In this document: one piece after another, positions 39,310 to 49,279 of the stretch
Layout: every line of letters starts with the position of its first letter
Position numbering within the stretch: the stretch's first letter is position 1
Source of the DNA: Nemania diffusa
Lineage: Eukaryota; Ascomycota; Sordariomycetes; Xylariales; Xylariaceae
DNA length: 64,000 bases
Reading direction: 5' to 3'
Assembly (NCBI GenBank): GCA_038501195.1
Contig: JBBPUQ010000004.1
Location: 2,046,001-2,110,000 of the forward strand
Translations under genes and position numbers: made by a program
Notes under the pieces: model-generated
What the model saw: only the letters and a program-made list of their open reading frames with translations
What the model was told of the DNA's origin: nothing
Database searches by the model: none

Positions 39310-39709
39310 TGTGCAAGACTTTTCAAGAGGTCAAGTATACTCTTGGCCATGGCTGATATTGGCCAATTGATAATCATCATGAAATGCATTAAAAATAACC
39401 TAAAACGCCATGTAAGGGCACGCCTCCCTTGCGATGCTTTGGGTGACGGGATAGAACTTGGCAAAACTCTGATGCCCAGCTTTTAGATTAAAGGGAAGTA
39501 AAACGCTATGTCGTTAATAATATACTAGGGTCCTTCAGTGTCTACGACAAGGCCAGGACGGATCATCACCACCTCATGCTTTTCAAAGTTCAGTGACCAC
39601 CGTCCCTCCTCTGGACAAGAAGACGTGTATCGTCTAATACTAGGTATGTCTATCTAAATTTTTAATGAAATCCCGGCACCGCTGAGTGTTGGGAATGAAT
39701 GGACGCGGT

Positions 39710-42292
39710 CTATATAGCCCAGCTACCTCTCCGTGCCCTCACTCCCCAGGCCGGAGGACCTGAGTCGTCATCACCGTTGAAGGACGGGTGTTGGCGTGCC
39801 CATTCTCGTATGTATAGTTTGAGCGCTTTCCAGCGAGGCGGCTTGTGATGCGACCGCCTGCCATTCGTATGGGCCGGGGGAGGGACCATTTGCTCGTCGC
39901 CGCTGGAGCTGGAGCTGGAGCTGGAGCTGCTACTGTCGGTGTTGCCACGACTTGGGGTTATCTCCATCTGAAGCATGTATCCCTTGCCGACCTTCACGTT
40001 GTCATCCTTACGCAACTCCTCCACGCAGATACCACTAATCTTACTGAGCTCGTCGTCAAACGCACGCGCCGTGGCTGCATACCCTAAGCTTAGGTAGTTG
40101 TATACTTGGGTTACAAAGGCATCGTTAAACTCGGCTTGGATTGCCTCCTCACGTTCCTTGCGCCCTGCCTCCTTCTCCAATCTCTCATCAAGCCCAGAAA
40201 GGGTCTTCCTGTGCAAGCTCGTGTGTTTGCTGCCGGCAGCCCACGTAGGCGATTGCGTGCCACTCCCATTCAGAGAGGCCCCAAAGGCAGAGGCGAAAGG
40301 GTCGACGGGGAAGCACGAAAGACCTGGTGTACGCAGTAGATCCGGTGGTTGTAGGGAGGGTGTATCTAGTTTGTTAGTCTTAGATGAACAATACCCGCGC
40401 CATAGGCCGGTGGCACCTGATGCGTCACGCTGGTTCTTCTCGAGGTGGTCGAACTGAGAGTAGGGTTGGTTGGGCTCCATGCGAGTGTACTGCGGGCTAG
40501 GACAAGAGCGAAAAGCAAGGTCTGCACCGAGCATCGGCGGCGATGCGGCCTTGCGCATCTTGCCTAGCTCGCTGTCATCAGGCTTGTTGGAGGCATGCAG
40601 CGCGAAGGGCATGCCGAAGGGACTCGCACGCAGCCCAGCCGACGGGAGGGATGAGAAGGGCTTGTCGTGGCTCGGCGGCGGCGGCGACCTGGCGGCGAAG
40701 AGCCCAGGTGAGTGTGCGGAGTGGATGGGCCCCATGGAGCTGCCCATGGCCGAGTCACGCGACTCGCGGCTCGCGGGCGTGGACCAGAGCAGGTCCTTGG
40801 GCGGCGACGCGATGCCCGACTCGTCGGAGATGTCATCAATGCTCGGCTGCATTTCTGCACGCATGCGCGCCAGCTTCTCGGCGTGTGCGCGCATCTCTCT
40901 CACAGCCCATCCCGGGTCCGTGGACGTGCGACGAAGCAATTGCGAGGGGCCGTGGCGCAGCGGTGGTTCGTCGTCTCCTACTTGGAGATCATCGTCGTCG
41001 GAGTTGTCTCTGACGAAAAAATGCTCGACGCCCTGGGGGGGCAGGCCATTGGGGAAGGCAGACAGGGCCTGCTCGAATTCCCGCTGCCGATGGGCCTCTC
41101 GGGCCGCGATGCCAAGCAGATAACCCGAGATTTCCTCGTCGCACGATTCTCGCCGGCTGCGCAGATCCTGGGCCCTAGTGCTCCAATTGTCTCCATGGTC
41201 GCCTCGCCTGTCGGACAGAGCCGGGACGCCTGAATTGGCCACGGCAGCGGGAGCGGCCACACCGCCATCCTCCTCCGAAGAGTTGCCCGATTCAGACGAC
41301 AATATAGTGTCCAGCTCAGGGTGGTACGAATTATTGCTGCGCGTGCCTCCTCGCCGGGTATTCGGGTGAAGTTTCATGGAACGCTGACGACGGGGCGCCA
41401 GGAGCCGCGGCGGAACCTCGTCCTCGTCCTCGTCGCCATCTTCGGCAATACTTGCGTGCGTTAGCGCAGTGATGCCACCAGTGCTGCCACCACCAGTGTT
41501 GCTTTTGCCGGGTCGAGGTGCGCCATGGTTTCGCTTCGGCTTCGGCGCATAAATGTGATTGGTACCCGGCGTTATGTCAGTCTTGTCTACCGGCTTCGTT
41601 GCCGGCCCCTCCTGTCCAGCCCTCCAGGCCCTCTTGGTCGTCTCTATTAATTGGGGAGCAAAGCGCCTCTTCGGTCTCTTTTCCTGCTCCTGCATCTGTG
41701 TGGTTTTAGGGGCCGTCGGCGCTGCTACCTCTGGCGAGAAGGTGAAAGACGATTGGGACGTCACTGGCGAGGGGTCAGGGGTCGGTTCAGGGGCAGGGCC
41801 ATGGGGATTCTTATTCGCGACCCTGTATGAATCGAATGTGGTCTCGATGGGCACTGGAGCAAAGCGTCGAATGGGCTTTGACGGTGGCTGGGGAGCGGGC
41901 ATATCAGAGACGTCGACCTGCACGGAGGCATCTCTAGTCGCTGGCGTGGCATCGGAGACTACTCTGCTGTAAATGCTGCTATTGCTGCTGCTGCTGCTGT
42001 CGATGGCAGTGTTGGAATTGGAGCCGGCACTGGAACTGGAACTGGAACCGGTATGGGAATAGGCATGGGCATGGGCATTGGCATCGGTATTAACATTCAA
42101 GGGGGCCGCCTGTTGCTGGTTCCTATTGGAAGAGGATTTGGTGGTCTGTTCAATGAGCTGGGGTACGAATCGACGCTTCGGTTTCGCTGCTGCAGATCCA
42201 GATCCAGGCCCAGACCCAGGCGCCGACCCCGACTCCGATTCTGGCTGCAGCGAACCCAGCATTGGCACATTGTCGTCATCGATTGACACCAT
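39710..42292 (-). CDS. Conserved fungal protein with RRFxPxxIExT boxes and LisH-like motif
   Basis: A single exon of 860 residues starting MVSIDDDNVP. The first 220 residues contain three short basic boxes, RRFVPQLIEQT (40-50), RRFAPVPIETT (142-152) and RRFAPQLIETT (209-219), in Ser-rich low-complexity sequence with Ser and Ala-His runs. The middle is disordered, with acidic and Ser-rich patches. The only folded-looking part is near the end: FNDAFVTQVYNYLSLGY then AATARAFDDEL at 722-749, which resembles a LisH dimerisation helix pair. A Ser run follows, then a conserved end WKALKLYIREWARQHP and RRGSWAI. There is no signal peptide or membrane helix. I have a sense that the C-terminal block is shared by many filamentous-fungal proteins of unknown role. 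Likely a cytosolic or nuclear scaffold; this is inference. Confidence 0.8.
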   Translation of the reverse strand: MVSIDDDNVPMLGSLQPESESGSAPGSGPGSGSAAAKPKRRFVPQLIEQTTKSSSNRNQQQAAPLNVNTDANAHAHAYSHTGSSSSSSAGSNSNTAIDSSSSSNSSIYSRVVSDATPATRDASVQVDVSDMPAPQPPSKPIRRFAPVPIETTFDSYRVANKNPHGPAPEPTPDPSPVTSQSSFTFSPEVAAPTAPKTTQMQEQEKRPKRRFAPQLIETTKRAWRAGQEGPATKPVDKTDITPGTNHIYAPKPKRNHGAPRPGKSNTGGGSTGGITALTHASIAEDGDEDEDEVPPRLLAPRRQRSMKLHPNTRRGGTRSNNSYHPELDTILSSESGNSSEEDGGVAAPAAVANSGVPALSDRRGDHGDNWSTRAQDLRSRRESCDEEISGYLLGIAAREAHRQREFEQALSAFPNGLPPQGVEHFFVRDNSDDDDLQVGDDEPPLRHGPSQLLRRTSTDPGWAVREMRAHAEKLARMRAEMQPSIDDISDESGIASPPKDLLWSTPASRESRDSAMGSSMGPIHSAHSPGLFAARSPPPPSHDKPFSSLPSAGLRASPFGMPFALHASNKPDDSELGKMRKAASPPMLGADLAFRSCPSPQYTRMEPNQPYSQFDHLEKNQRDASGATGLWRGYCSSKTNKLDTPSLQPPDLLRTPGLSCFPVDPFASAFGASLNGSGTQSPTWAAGSKHTSLHRKTLSGLDERLEKEAGRKEREEAIQAEFNDAFVTQVYNYLSLGYAATARAFDDELSKISGICVEELRKDDNVKVGKGYMLQMEITPSRGNTDSSSSSSSSSSSGDEQMVPPPAHTNGRRSHHKPPRWKALKLYIREWARQHPSFNGDDDSGPPAWGVRARRGSWAI
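39903..39935. repeat. GCTGGA hexanucleotide run coding a Ser tract
   Basis: Repeats of GCTGGA on the plus strand encode part of the eleven-Ser run of the LisH-like protein on the minus strand. A likely length-variable site. Confidence 0.7.
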
Positions 42293-44130
42293 CTCCGTGC
42301 GTCGACTCGTCGTCGTGTGGTGTCGTGAAATAGGTACTCAGAACAGTGTATTCAATAAGCGATCATAGCATCTACAGCTATACGAAGCAGACGATACGAG
42401 CAGGCAGGCCAAGGTGCACCAAGAAAGATAAGAGAAAGAAGAGTAGAAGACAGCTAGCTGGTACTAATCATAGCAACGATAATCACGACGGCCGGCCAAG
42501 TACTACCTATATCCTCTATTCCAAGACGAAGATAGACAGGCAAGACAAGACGAGGGCGAGGGCGAGGAGGAGAGGAGATTGCAAAATGGCTGAGTTGAGA
42601 GCTGTGACGATGGCGATCCAGAGTCAATAGAGCGACGCAGCTGGACGCACTAGACTCCCCTCCATGACGAGGAGGACGACGAGGATAAGCAGCCGATGGC
42701 GACGATACGATACCGCTATTTCGACCGCCAGCTGCCCCCCTTTCTCGTCCTTCGTGCCTCGTGCCAGCCAGCGCGCAAACTACACTACTGTAGATAGCAG
42801 CGTAGCGTACCTATCTGGGTAGGTAGGCAGACAGGTATAACAAGGTATTCGTTGCCATTAAGCACTGGAGTACTGGGTGTCTAATGTCGAATGCACGCCC
42901 AGTGCAATGCTCTGGTTGTGGGCAATCAGTGGGGGGACGGTGGATCGGAGATGTGGGTATGGAGAGAATTAGTGTACGCAGTACGCAGTAGGTTGGTATT
43001 CTCGCTTCGCAATCTTGATGATTCTCCCAGGTCGGATAACAACTCTCTATGTACAGTATGAGTATTAGGTATTGGCGTTGAACGAGCCGGTCTAGAATTA
43101 GATAGGTAGTAGATAGATCGACTCTTCCTAGGTAGGTAGTGGACATACCTAAGATACTATAAGAGGTGTAGCGGGCTAGGTAAAAAGGTATGTAGCGGCT
43201 TCACATGAATCGAATATCACCTGCCCTAGGACCTACTGTAGGTACAGAATCTCTACTCGGATTCTTAGTGTCATTTAGTTGGCGGGGCTGGCCTAAATAA
43301 TACGCAGTATTTTACTACATGACAAGGTAGGTACAGTTCTATACCTTCCGCGCGAATTATTAGGGTTCTAGGCACCGGCGAATTAGGTACTTTTCGATCT
43401 TGCTTATGGGTATTATTTACACCTAATTTAAGTACCAGGATGGGAAATTCCAGCGACAGTTCTGTACCAAGATGTTACGCAGACATTTAGTCCCGGCTCA
43501 GCCACCTTCACATGTTACACTACATACATAGGTACGCCTCGCCATGATTGACGGTAGGTAGTATTATTATCTATGGAATATTTTCCCGAGGTCGTATCTA
43601 GAGTAATTGTTCTATTTAAATGTCGTTACTACTGTATATCAGTACCTAGGTAGGTAATATAATGTCGATAATCATTTTATAACAAATCATCTAGACATCT
43701 AGAGTAGAACTCACTAAATACAGAATACACAGCAAATATTCAGCGCAAACTTCACCACGCTTTGCTAGTAACATGCTTGCGCCGAGTGTAACCAAAATGG
43801 CTCGAACTAGGCAATCGTAGTCGCACAGCAAACATCTATAACTAAGTAAACTGTCTTCACCGACTCTTCGGAAGCTATCGCAACTGCCCCGGGATAGCTG
43901 GCCCGCCCTTATCCGTCTAGCGGGACTGTCACGGTACGGAGTTCATTGGGGTACCTTAGGGCCCTAACATGCGGGAGAGATGTCACGATAACAACATAAT
44001 ATCACGACGGCGGGTCCAATCTCGGTAAGCCACGCTCATTTCGAGAATTGAGGGTTCACGTGGGTGAATGCTTCGGCATCGTGAACTTTGGAGACGCTTA
44101 GACAACGCACCAGTTGATTCACATCACTAA

Positions 44131-44138
44131 TATAAATA
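44131..44138 (+). promoter_or_regulatory. Orphan TATA box
   Basis: TATAAATA lies in a GC-richer island, 13 bases before a 16-base palindrome and about 150 bases before a 43-codon open frame. It may be the promoter of a small or lost gene. Confidence 0.35.
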
Positions 44139-44150
44139 CCCGTGTGACCT

Positions 44151-44166
44151 CGAGGCCCGGGCCTCG
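44151..44166. repeat. Perfect 16-base palindrome CGAGGCCCGGGCCTCG
   Basis: The sequence is fully self-complementary with no spacer, GC only except the two A-T pairs, within an otherwise AT-rich gap. It could be a binding site or form a hairpin in a transcript. Confidence 0.8.
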
Positions 44167-44283
44167 GACGGGCTGTATCGTAAAACTTACATAACAGCCA
44201 GAAAAAAACTTGGCATCAAGTCCCGGCAGAGTGTCTTAAGCTTCGGCGCCTGCTTCTACGCGAAAGCAAACTTCTCGAAGCCG

Positions 44284-44415
44284 ATGACCCTACCTGCTAC
44301 GATCCCGGAACTTGACGACCCCGGATTTTCCCCAAATTACGATATTATTACGTGCCGTTCTCTGCATCTTCCTGGATGGTCATGCCCATGTTCACTCATC
44401 ATCGTGCATAGTTGA
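44284..44415 (+). CDS. Possible 43-residue open frame, function unknown
   Basis: An ATG-to-stop frame that begins MTLPATIPELDDPGF and has protein-like codon use in its first 25 residues. It lies downstream of the TATA box at 44131. It has no known domain. It could equally be the first exon, or the surviving start, of a decayed gene. Weak support. Confidence 0.2.
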   Translation: MTLPATIPELDDPGFSPNYDIITCRSLHLPGWSCPCSLIIVHS

Positions 44416-45484
44416 ACAGCCTCACCAGGTCTTTCAGTCGCATATTATGAAACAGAACTCAATTGCCCTCCTCCTGCTGCAGAGCAATCGGGTAAATCTA
44501 CAGGGCCTGTCGAAGCAACAGTTATTAGTCATATAAACTCATCGTGCGTCGAATCAATGCTTGGTTTTTCTTTGATCAATATTCACTCGGTATGTCAGCA
44601 CCCGTATCTCTTGTGAATTATAGTGTAAGGCTACCAAACTAGGTATTCCAAGAACCACAGCTCAAATAAATTAATTATTAATATCGCAATGTGAGGTTCC
44701 TGTCTTCCCCAGCTGTATCTACAATGTCTTTTTAAAATGTATATTTCGACCTCTGAAGATTAAGCTTGATCGCAAATATGAATATATGAGAAAACTTATT
44801 AACTATGAATTACCTGTAATAGAGACTGTGAGCAAGAATGTACACTATCAACTCTGAATCTAAGCATATATGCTTAACGGAATCACTTTTATGAGGGGGT
44901 TCCTCTGTGCTGCTCTCACAATTGCTAAATATAATATCAGGACTAAACATATATTTCGCCAAGAAAGTCTAAGAGAACGTGAGTCTTACGTGTAATACTT
45001 ATGTTCTTTATGGAGCTGGAAAGATAGATAGGATTCATCATGTTGCTCACACCTCAAATGTAGATATAGAACTGTCTTAGTGCTACTCTCATCTCACATC
45101 GCCATATCTAACATATAATACCTGCTACTGGGGCAGTGCGGGCAACACAGTTACAAGGGGGATAGGTTAATTAGCTAGGTCTGATCAAGTCTGAGTTTTT
45201 CTTATATATTTAGCTAGTTAGAAGCGTAGGTTTTTGAAGAATACCAGGCAACAGTCGTGCTGGCCCATAGGGGTCAGCAACACCAAAAATACACGTTTAT
45301 TTTCCCAGATCACCTGTTTTTCTGCTTCAAATTTCTCAAAGTGATTAAGATGACCGTAGCTAGTCCTTTACAGTTTGGTTTGGGTTGTGTGCCCGTTCTA
45401 TTTCACTACGTATATTAAATGAGTGAGCAGTATGACTTCATTGCCAAAGGTGAAGTGTGATAAGGTAAGTCTCCCCTATGCCTT

Positions 45485-46232
45485 CTAGTAAGGTGGTCTT
45501 TGCCACCCCTTAGCTGGGAGTGTCATAAGCCAGAAAGTGATTATGCCAACTTTCTCATCGATTTCCTGCCAAGCATCATCTGGACTCTCCGTTACCGGTA
45601 TATTGGTGTTCTTTTCGACGTACTCAAACCCGTTGGCTTCGTACAAGGCTCGGCCGTAAGGGGTAGAATCGAGGTAGAGATCTACTTTCATTTCGGCGGA
45701 CTTCTTTATACCCCAACTCAACAACTGCTGCCCTACCCCTCTCCGTCGGTAGTTAGGGTGGGTGAAGATGATAAATAGATCTAGTCCTTATTAGCCCCGC
45801 ACGAGAGGAGAGGAGCGCGTGCTCACAGATATGCGGTTTCTGTGCTACTCTGGATCTAGGGCCAGCATGGTTCTCGAGTGCCTTTTCCACAAACATGCGC
45901 GAGCCGCCTGCTGGGAACCAGGTCACGGTGGGTGGGTTTGGGTTAGCAAATGGGTTCTCTTCGTAGATATTCCAAACGGCACCGCCCGCAATCTTCCCTG
46001 TGCTGGTGTCGACGACCTTCTGCCAGTAGCTGGTAGGGTCCTGAGTGTGCCATAATTTTAGCCGTTCAGCAGCTTCTTTGATAGCCTCTTCACGGGCTTC
46101 ATCGTCTGTCCCATGAATGGGGAAGAAAATATGGAAGAATTTCTGTGGCGGGTCTTCATATGACTCGAACAAACATCTAGCAAGCGCCGGGAAATCAACT
46201 TCGGTGTCTATATCTTGAACTTGTAAAGCCAT
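45485..46232 (-). CDS. GNAT-family N-acetyltransferase
   Basis: An acetyl-CoA-dependent N-acyltransferase of the GNAT superfamily. Two minus-strand exons, 46232-45827 and 45780-45485 (intron GTGAGC..CTAG), encode 233 residues. The N-terminal half (DFPALARCLFESYEDPPQKF) is of the fungal type that often carries an unusual long first segment. Motif A is HPNYRRRGVGQQLLSWG, with the R-x-x-G-x-G acetyl-CoA loop; the spliced join gives LFIIFTHPNYRRRG. Motif B is LYLDSTPYGRALYEANGF. The start MALQVQDIDTEV at 46232 is chosen because the upstream part of the frame to 46331 is not protein-like. The substrate is unknown; most such fungal enzymes act on small molecules. Confidence 0.88.
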
Positions 46233-47056
46233 AACTGATAATCGATGGACCTGCAAGTAGCAATGAAGTATTCTAAAATGAAAGAAAAGTCTATGTAGGG
46301 ACGAAGCCACTATCAGAGATTCTATCCTCAAGGAAGGAGAGTGTAATTGAAAAACTCCATCAGGCGAGTTTGTTTGTTCTTGTTTGTCAGTTTTTCTTTT
46401 TCGTTCAAATTCTCTGGTGTGGCGCGGTGCCGGATCTTGAGGTTATAAACAGCTGAAATATAGGGGTTTGACTAAGCGCAACACAGAGATCAAGTCTCAC
46501 TCATTATGGGACATAATCGAGGAAGATGGACCTTATTGTAGCATAAGCAATTATTTATGGTGCAAGAGCCAATCGCAGGTGGTGTTTAAGCCACACGAAT
46601 CAAGCTATGACAAAGTCTTACAATCTAATCCCTAGCACGGCCCAGAACAGAAAGATGAGGAGATCTTCATACAGTACGCATATAGGGCGCACAATTCGAA
46701 TTTTTGGTTTAACCTACCAGCGCGAATCGGAGACAAATTAAGGTGGTATGTTTAGTACTGTAGTAGAGTGTACTCGATCGGTATGTGAGAGACCGCTACT
46801 CAGATAATAGAGCCCTTTGCGCCTAAACCAATAGTATACGTCTCTGGTTAGAGATGAAGATAGATAGTGGCAAAAGAAATATACTTTGCCGGTATTTTCG
46901 AAACTCATATACAGAGTATATGCTCCTCATCAACAAACCACGAAGATTCCGGCGATAGACTTAGGCACTCTATGACACAACTCACAATTTCGTCCATCAT
47001 TTGCCCTACGAGAATACTGGCACCTTTGCCTGTATATTCCTCCATACGCGATCGAA
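46233..47056. promoter_or_regulatory. Divergent promoter region of GNAT and rhodopsin-like genes
   Basis: The gap lies between two divergent starts. It contains no TATA box that I could assign with confidence, and the open frame at 46867-47085 overlaps the next gene's start in another frame. No other gene is seen. Confidence 0.5.
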
Positions 47057-48215
47057 ATGGACGGACAAGAGATCCCACGCAATGACGCGCGCACCGTCTT
47101 CCAAATTCTCCTTTGGTTCTTGTTTGTTGTGGCCATTCTAAGCGTAGGAGCACGCTTAGGGACGAAATATGCTATGACGCGAAAGCTCTCTTGGGATGAC
47201 TGGATTATGATAGCAGCTCAGGTTAGTCAGAAGAATTCTTTCCGGTGCGAACCTCAAGAGAAGACTAATGACTAACCTGCGACAGTTCGCATATTTGATT
47301 CAATGCGTCTCAATATCATTAGGTGCCTCACAGGGTCTTGGTGATGCAATAAACAACTTGAGCGAATATGCCATCGAGACCTTTCTCATGGTGAGCTTGC
47401 CACGCATTCATTCTTTGGTCTACATGAGAACTAATATTCATATCTAAGGCAGAATATACCAGTTTTGTGTTCCAGCTCATTGCTCTTGCCCTTATAAAAT
47501 GGTCCATCTCAGCTTCCATCCAACAACTCAGTCCCAGCGCGACACATCAGCGTCTAGACTGGGTTCTCCGTATAGTCATTGGAGTGTGGCTCGTGACCGC
47601 CATATTGACATCCATCTTCCAATGTGCACTTCCAACACCGTGGGATTATTTCCACGGGGTTGGTTGCATTAACAGGGTGAGAATAAGAGGCCCCTTCCAA
47701 GATTGTAGGAAACATTAGCTGATCGACATAGAGAGCATGGTGGTCATATGTTGCAGTGATCAATGTTGCGACCGAAGTGTTTATCGTGGCGTTATATTTC
47801 CTAATCATTAGTAACCTACGAATCTCTCTCGCGAAAAAGTCCTTCGTCCTTCTAATTTTCTCCACCCGTCTCCTGTGAGTTGCATGCCGCCTGAACCGCT
47901 TCATTATAGCGCCACCAGCTAAATACAATCAGAATCATCGGCATTGCCGTAACGCAACTCTCCATATTCCTTAGGATTTTCCCAAGTCTCGATCTTACAA
48001 AGGATCTTTGGCTACCAACAGTTCTAAATCAAGCCACCCTAGCCACAAGTGTAGTGACAGCCTGCGGTCCATATCTCAGGCCTTTCATGGAAAGCTTGGA
48101 GTCGGGAATGGCTCGTGTAGAAGATTTACCGGGATCTGAAGAAAATCTCACGAGCCAAAGGACCGGGCCCAATGCGTATTACCTAAGTGGCTCTTCCCGG
48201 TCAACGGATCGATGA
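47057..48215 (+). CDS. Seven-helix rhodopsin-like (Fung_rhodopsin) integral membrane protein
   Basis: Five exons (47057-47221, 47286-47390, 47449-47676, 47732-47874, 47933-48215) give 307 residues. The first helix is ILLWFLFVVAILSVGARL, followed by the family mark KLSWDDWIMIAAQ. Further helices are in FAYLIQCVSISLG, VFQLIALALIKW, IVIGVWLVTAILTSIFQC, YVAVINVATEVFIVALYFL, FVLLIFSTRLLIIGIAV and QATLATSVVTACGPYLRPF. The tail after residue 265 is hydrophilic, as in the Pth11-like and related fungal families. There is no CFEM domain. All introns have GT-AG ends and the frame is kept. The ligand and role are unknown. It is divergent from the GNAT gene and lies before the permease. Confidence 0.85.
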
Positions 48216-49279
48216 CATGTACTCTCCATATACAGAGATAGGTACCTATACGATAGTAATGCTAGTGTCAAGCCCAACCAGGGGTAATTCTTCATATGAG
48301 ATCGCCCGCCCTGACTATGTATGCAAGGGAGAAATGTTTCATGCACTGTTCTAGATGCTGTGCATCGACCTGTAAGGCAACGGGCGAACCAGATCGTGCG
48401 GACACATACACACTACTTTCACTAGTCGTATGTTCTTAAACACATCTTCGATAGTCTAGTTGTCATCAACACGCCACTCTTGAAGCCCTGAATTTCAAAC
48501 ACTGAACCATTGTCGTCGCCGATCCCTAAGACCAAGTGTGCTAATTCCGAGGGTTAGATCGAGACCGTGGAGGAAGCAACCGACATTTGCACGAACCATA
48601 AGACTTCGAACGAGATTCATTCTAGAACATCTAAAGACAGTATTCTGCGTAGAACGTTAGCTCACGGTGGCGGGGGGCCACGAAGCGAGCCTATGCACAC
48701 GTTCGACCGTTATACGGCTGACAGACATCCAAGCTGTCTGATGATATAGAATATGATTGGACAGGGTTTAGGTACCGTAGCATTGTGGCTCCAAGCTCGC
48801 TTGTTAGAGTCAAAATTCGCGATGTTAGACATACCATCCAACTATTTGCCAGCCCCGAACATGTCGTACCGTGGTGACTTAGCCTCTCTGCATCTAGGTC
48901 TCAGATTGGACACGATATCCGACCTCCTGAGCTAACAAACAAGGAGGTAACCAAAGTCGGGATCTACCATTGCCGGAAGAGCTGATGTAGTGCGACTGTG
49001 AATACTGGGGACCGGCTGGGCAAAAGCAAAGTGCCGTAGCAAATACCGCACTATAATTTATCAGCTACTCTATTTCATGATGTGACCGGTCACTGTAGAT
49101 CGGCTCGAGGCTACGTATAGTAGAGTATGTAATGGAGCGAGTCCCAATCCCTTGGCCTAGGACCAATCTTAATATTAGGGGACTCGTCACTATTTTTTTC
49201 ATTTCCTAATTACCCAAAGTTTTTACCGATGAGATCAACACCCCTTTTATTACTCGCCTCGTCGTGATCATTGTCTGAT
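48216..49279. other. Intergenic gap
   Basis: About 1 kb. Two short frames, 48567-48749 and 48753-48935, have protein-like composition but no recognised domain. The right end is the permease promoter. Nothing else is seen. Confidence 0.5.

Larger units (their letters stand above)
38227..39709. other. Intergenic gap with carboxypeptidase promoter
   Basis: The first part holds the S10 gene promoter. Overlapping open frames at 38123-38738 on both strands share a GC-rich patch and have no known domains. A TAGG tandem tract lies at 39291-39309. No other gene is seen. Confidence 0.5.
42293..45484. other. Long intergenic gap
   Basis: About 3.2 kb. The left part is the promoter of the LisH-like gene, with purine-rich direct repeats near 42400-42580. 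TAGGTA-type words are frequent from 42.8 to 43.7 kb. A GC-richer island at 43.88-44.42 kb carries a TATA box, a palindrome and a 43-codon open frame. The rest, 44.5-45.48 kb, is AT-rich and empty. Confidence 0.5.
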
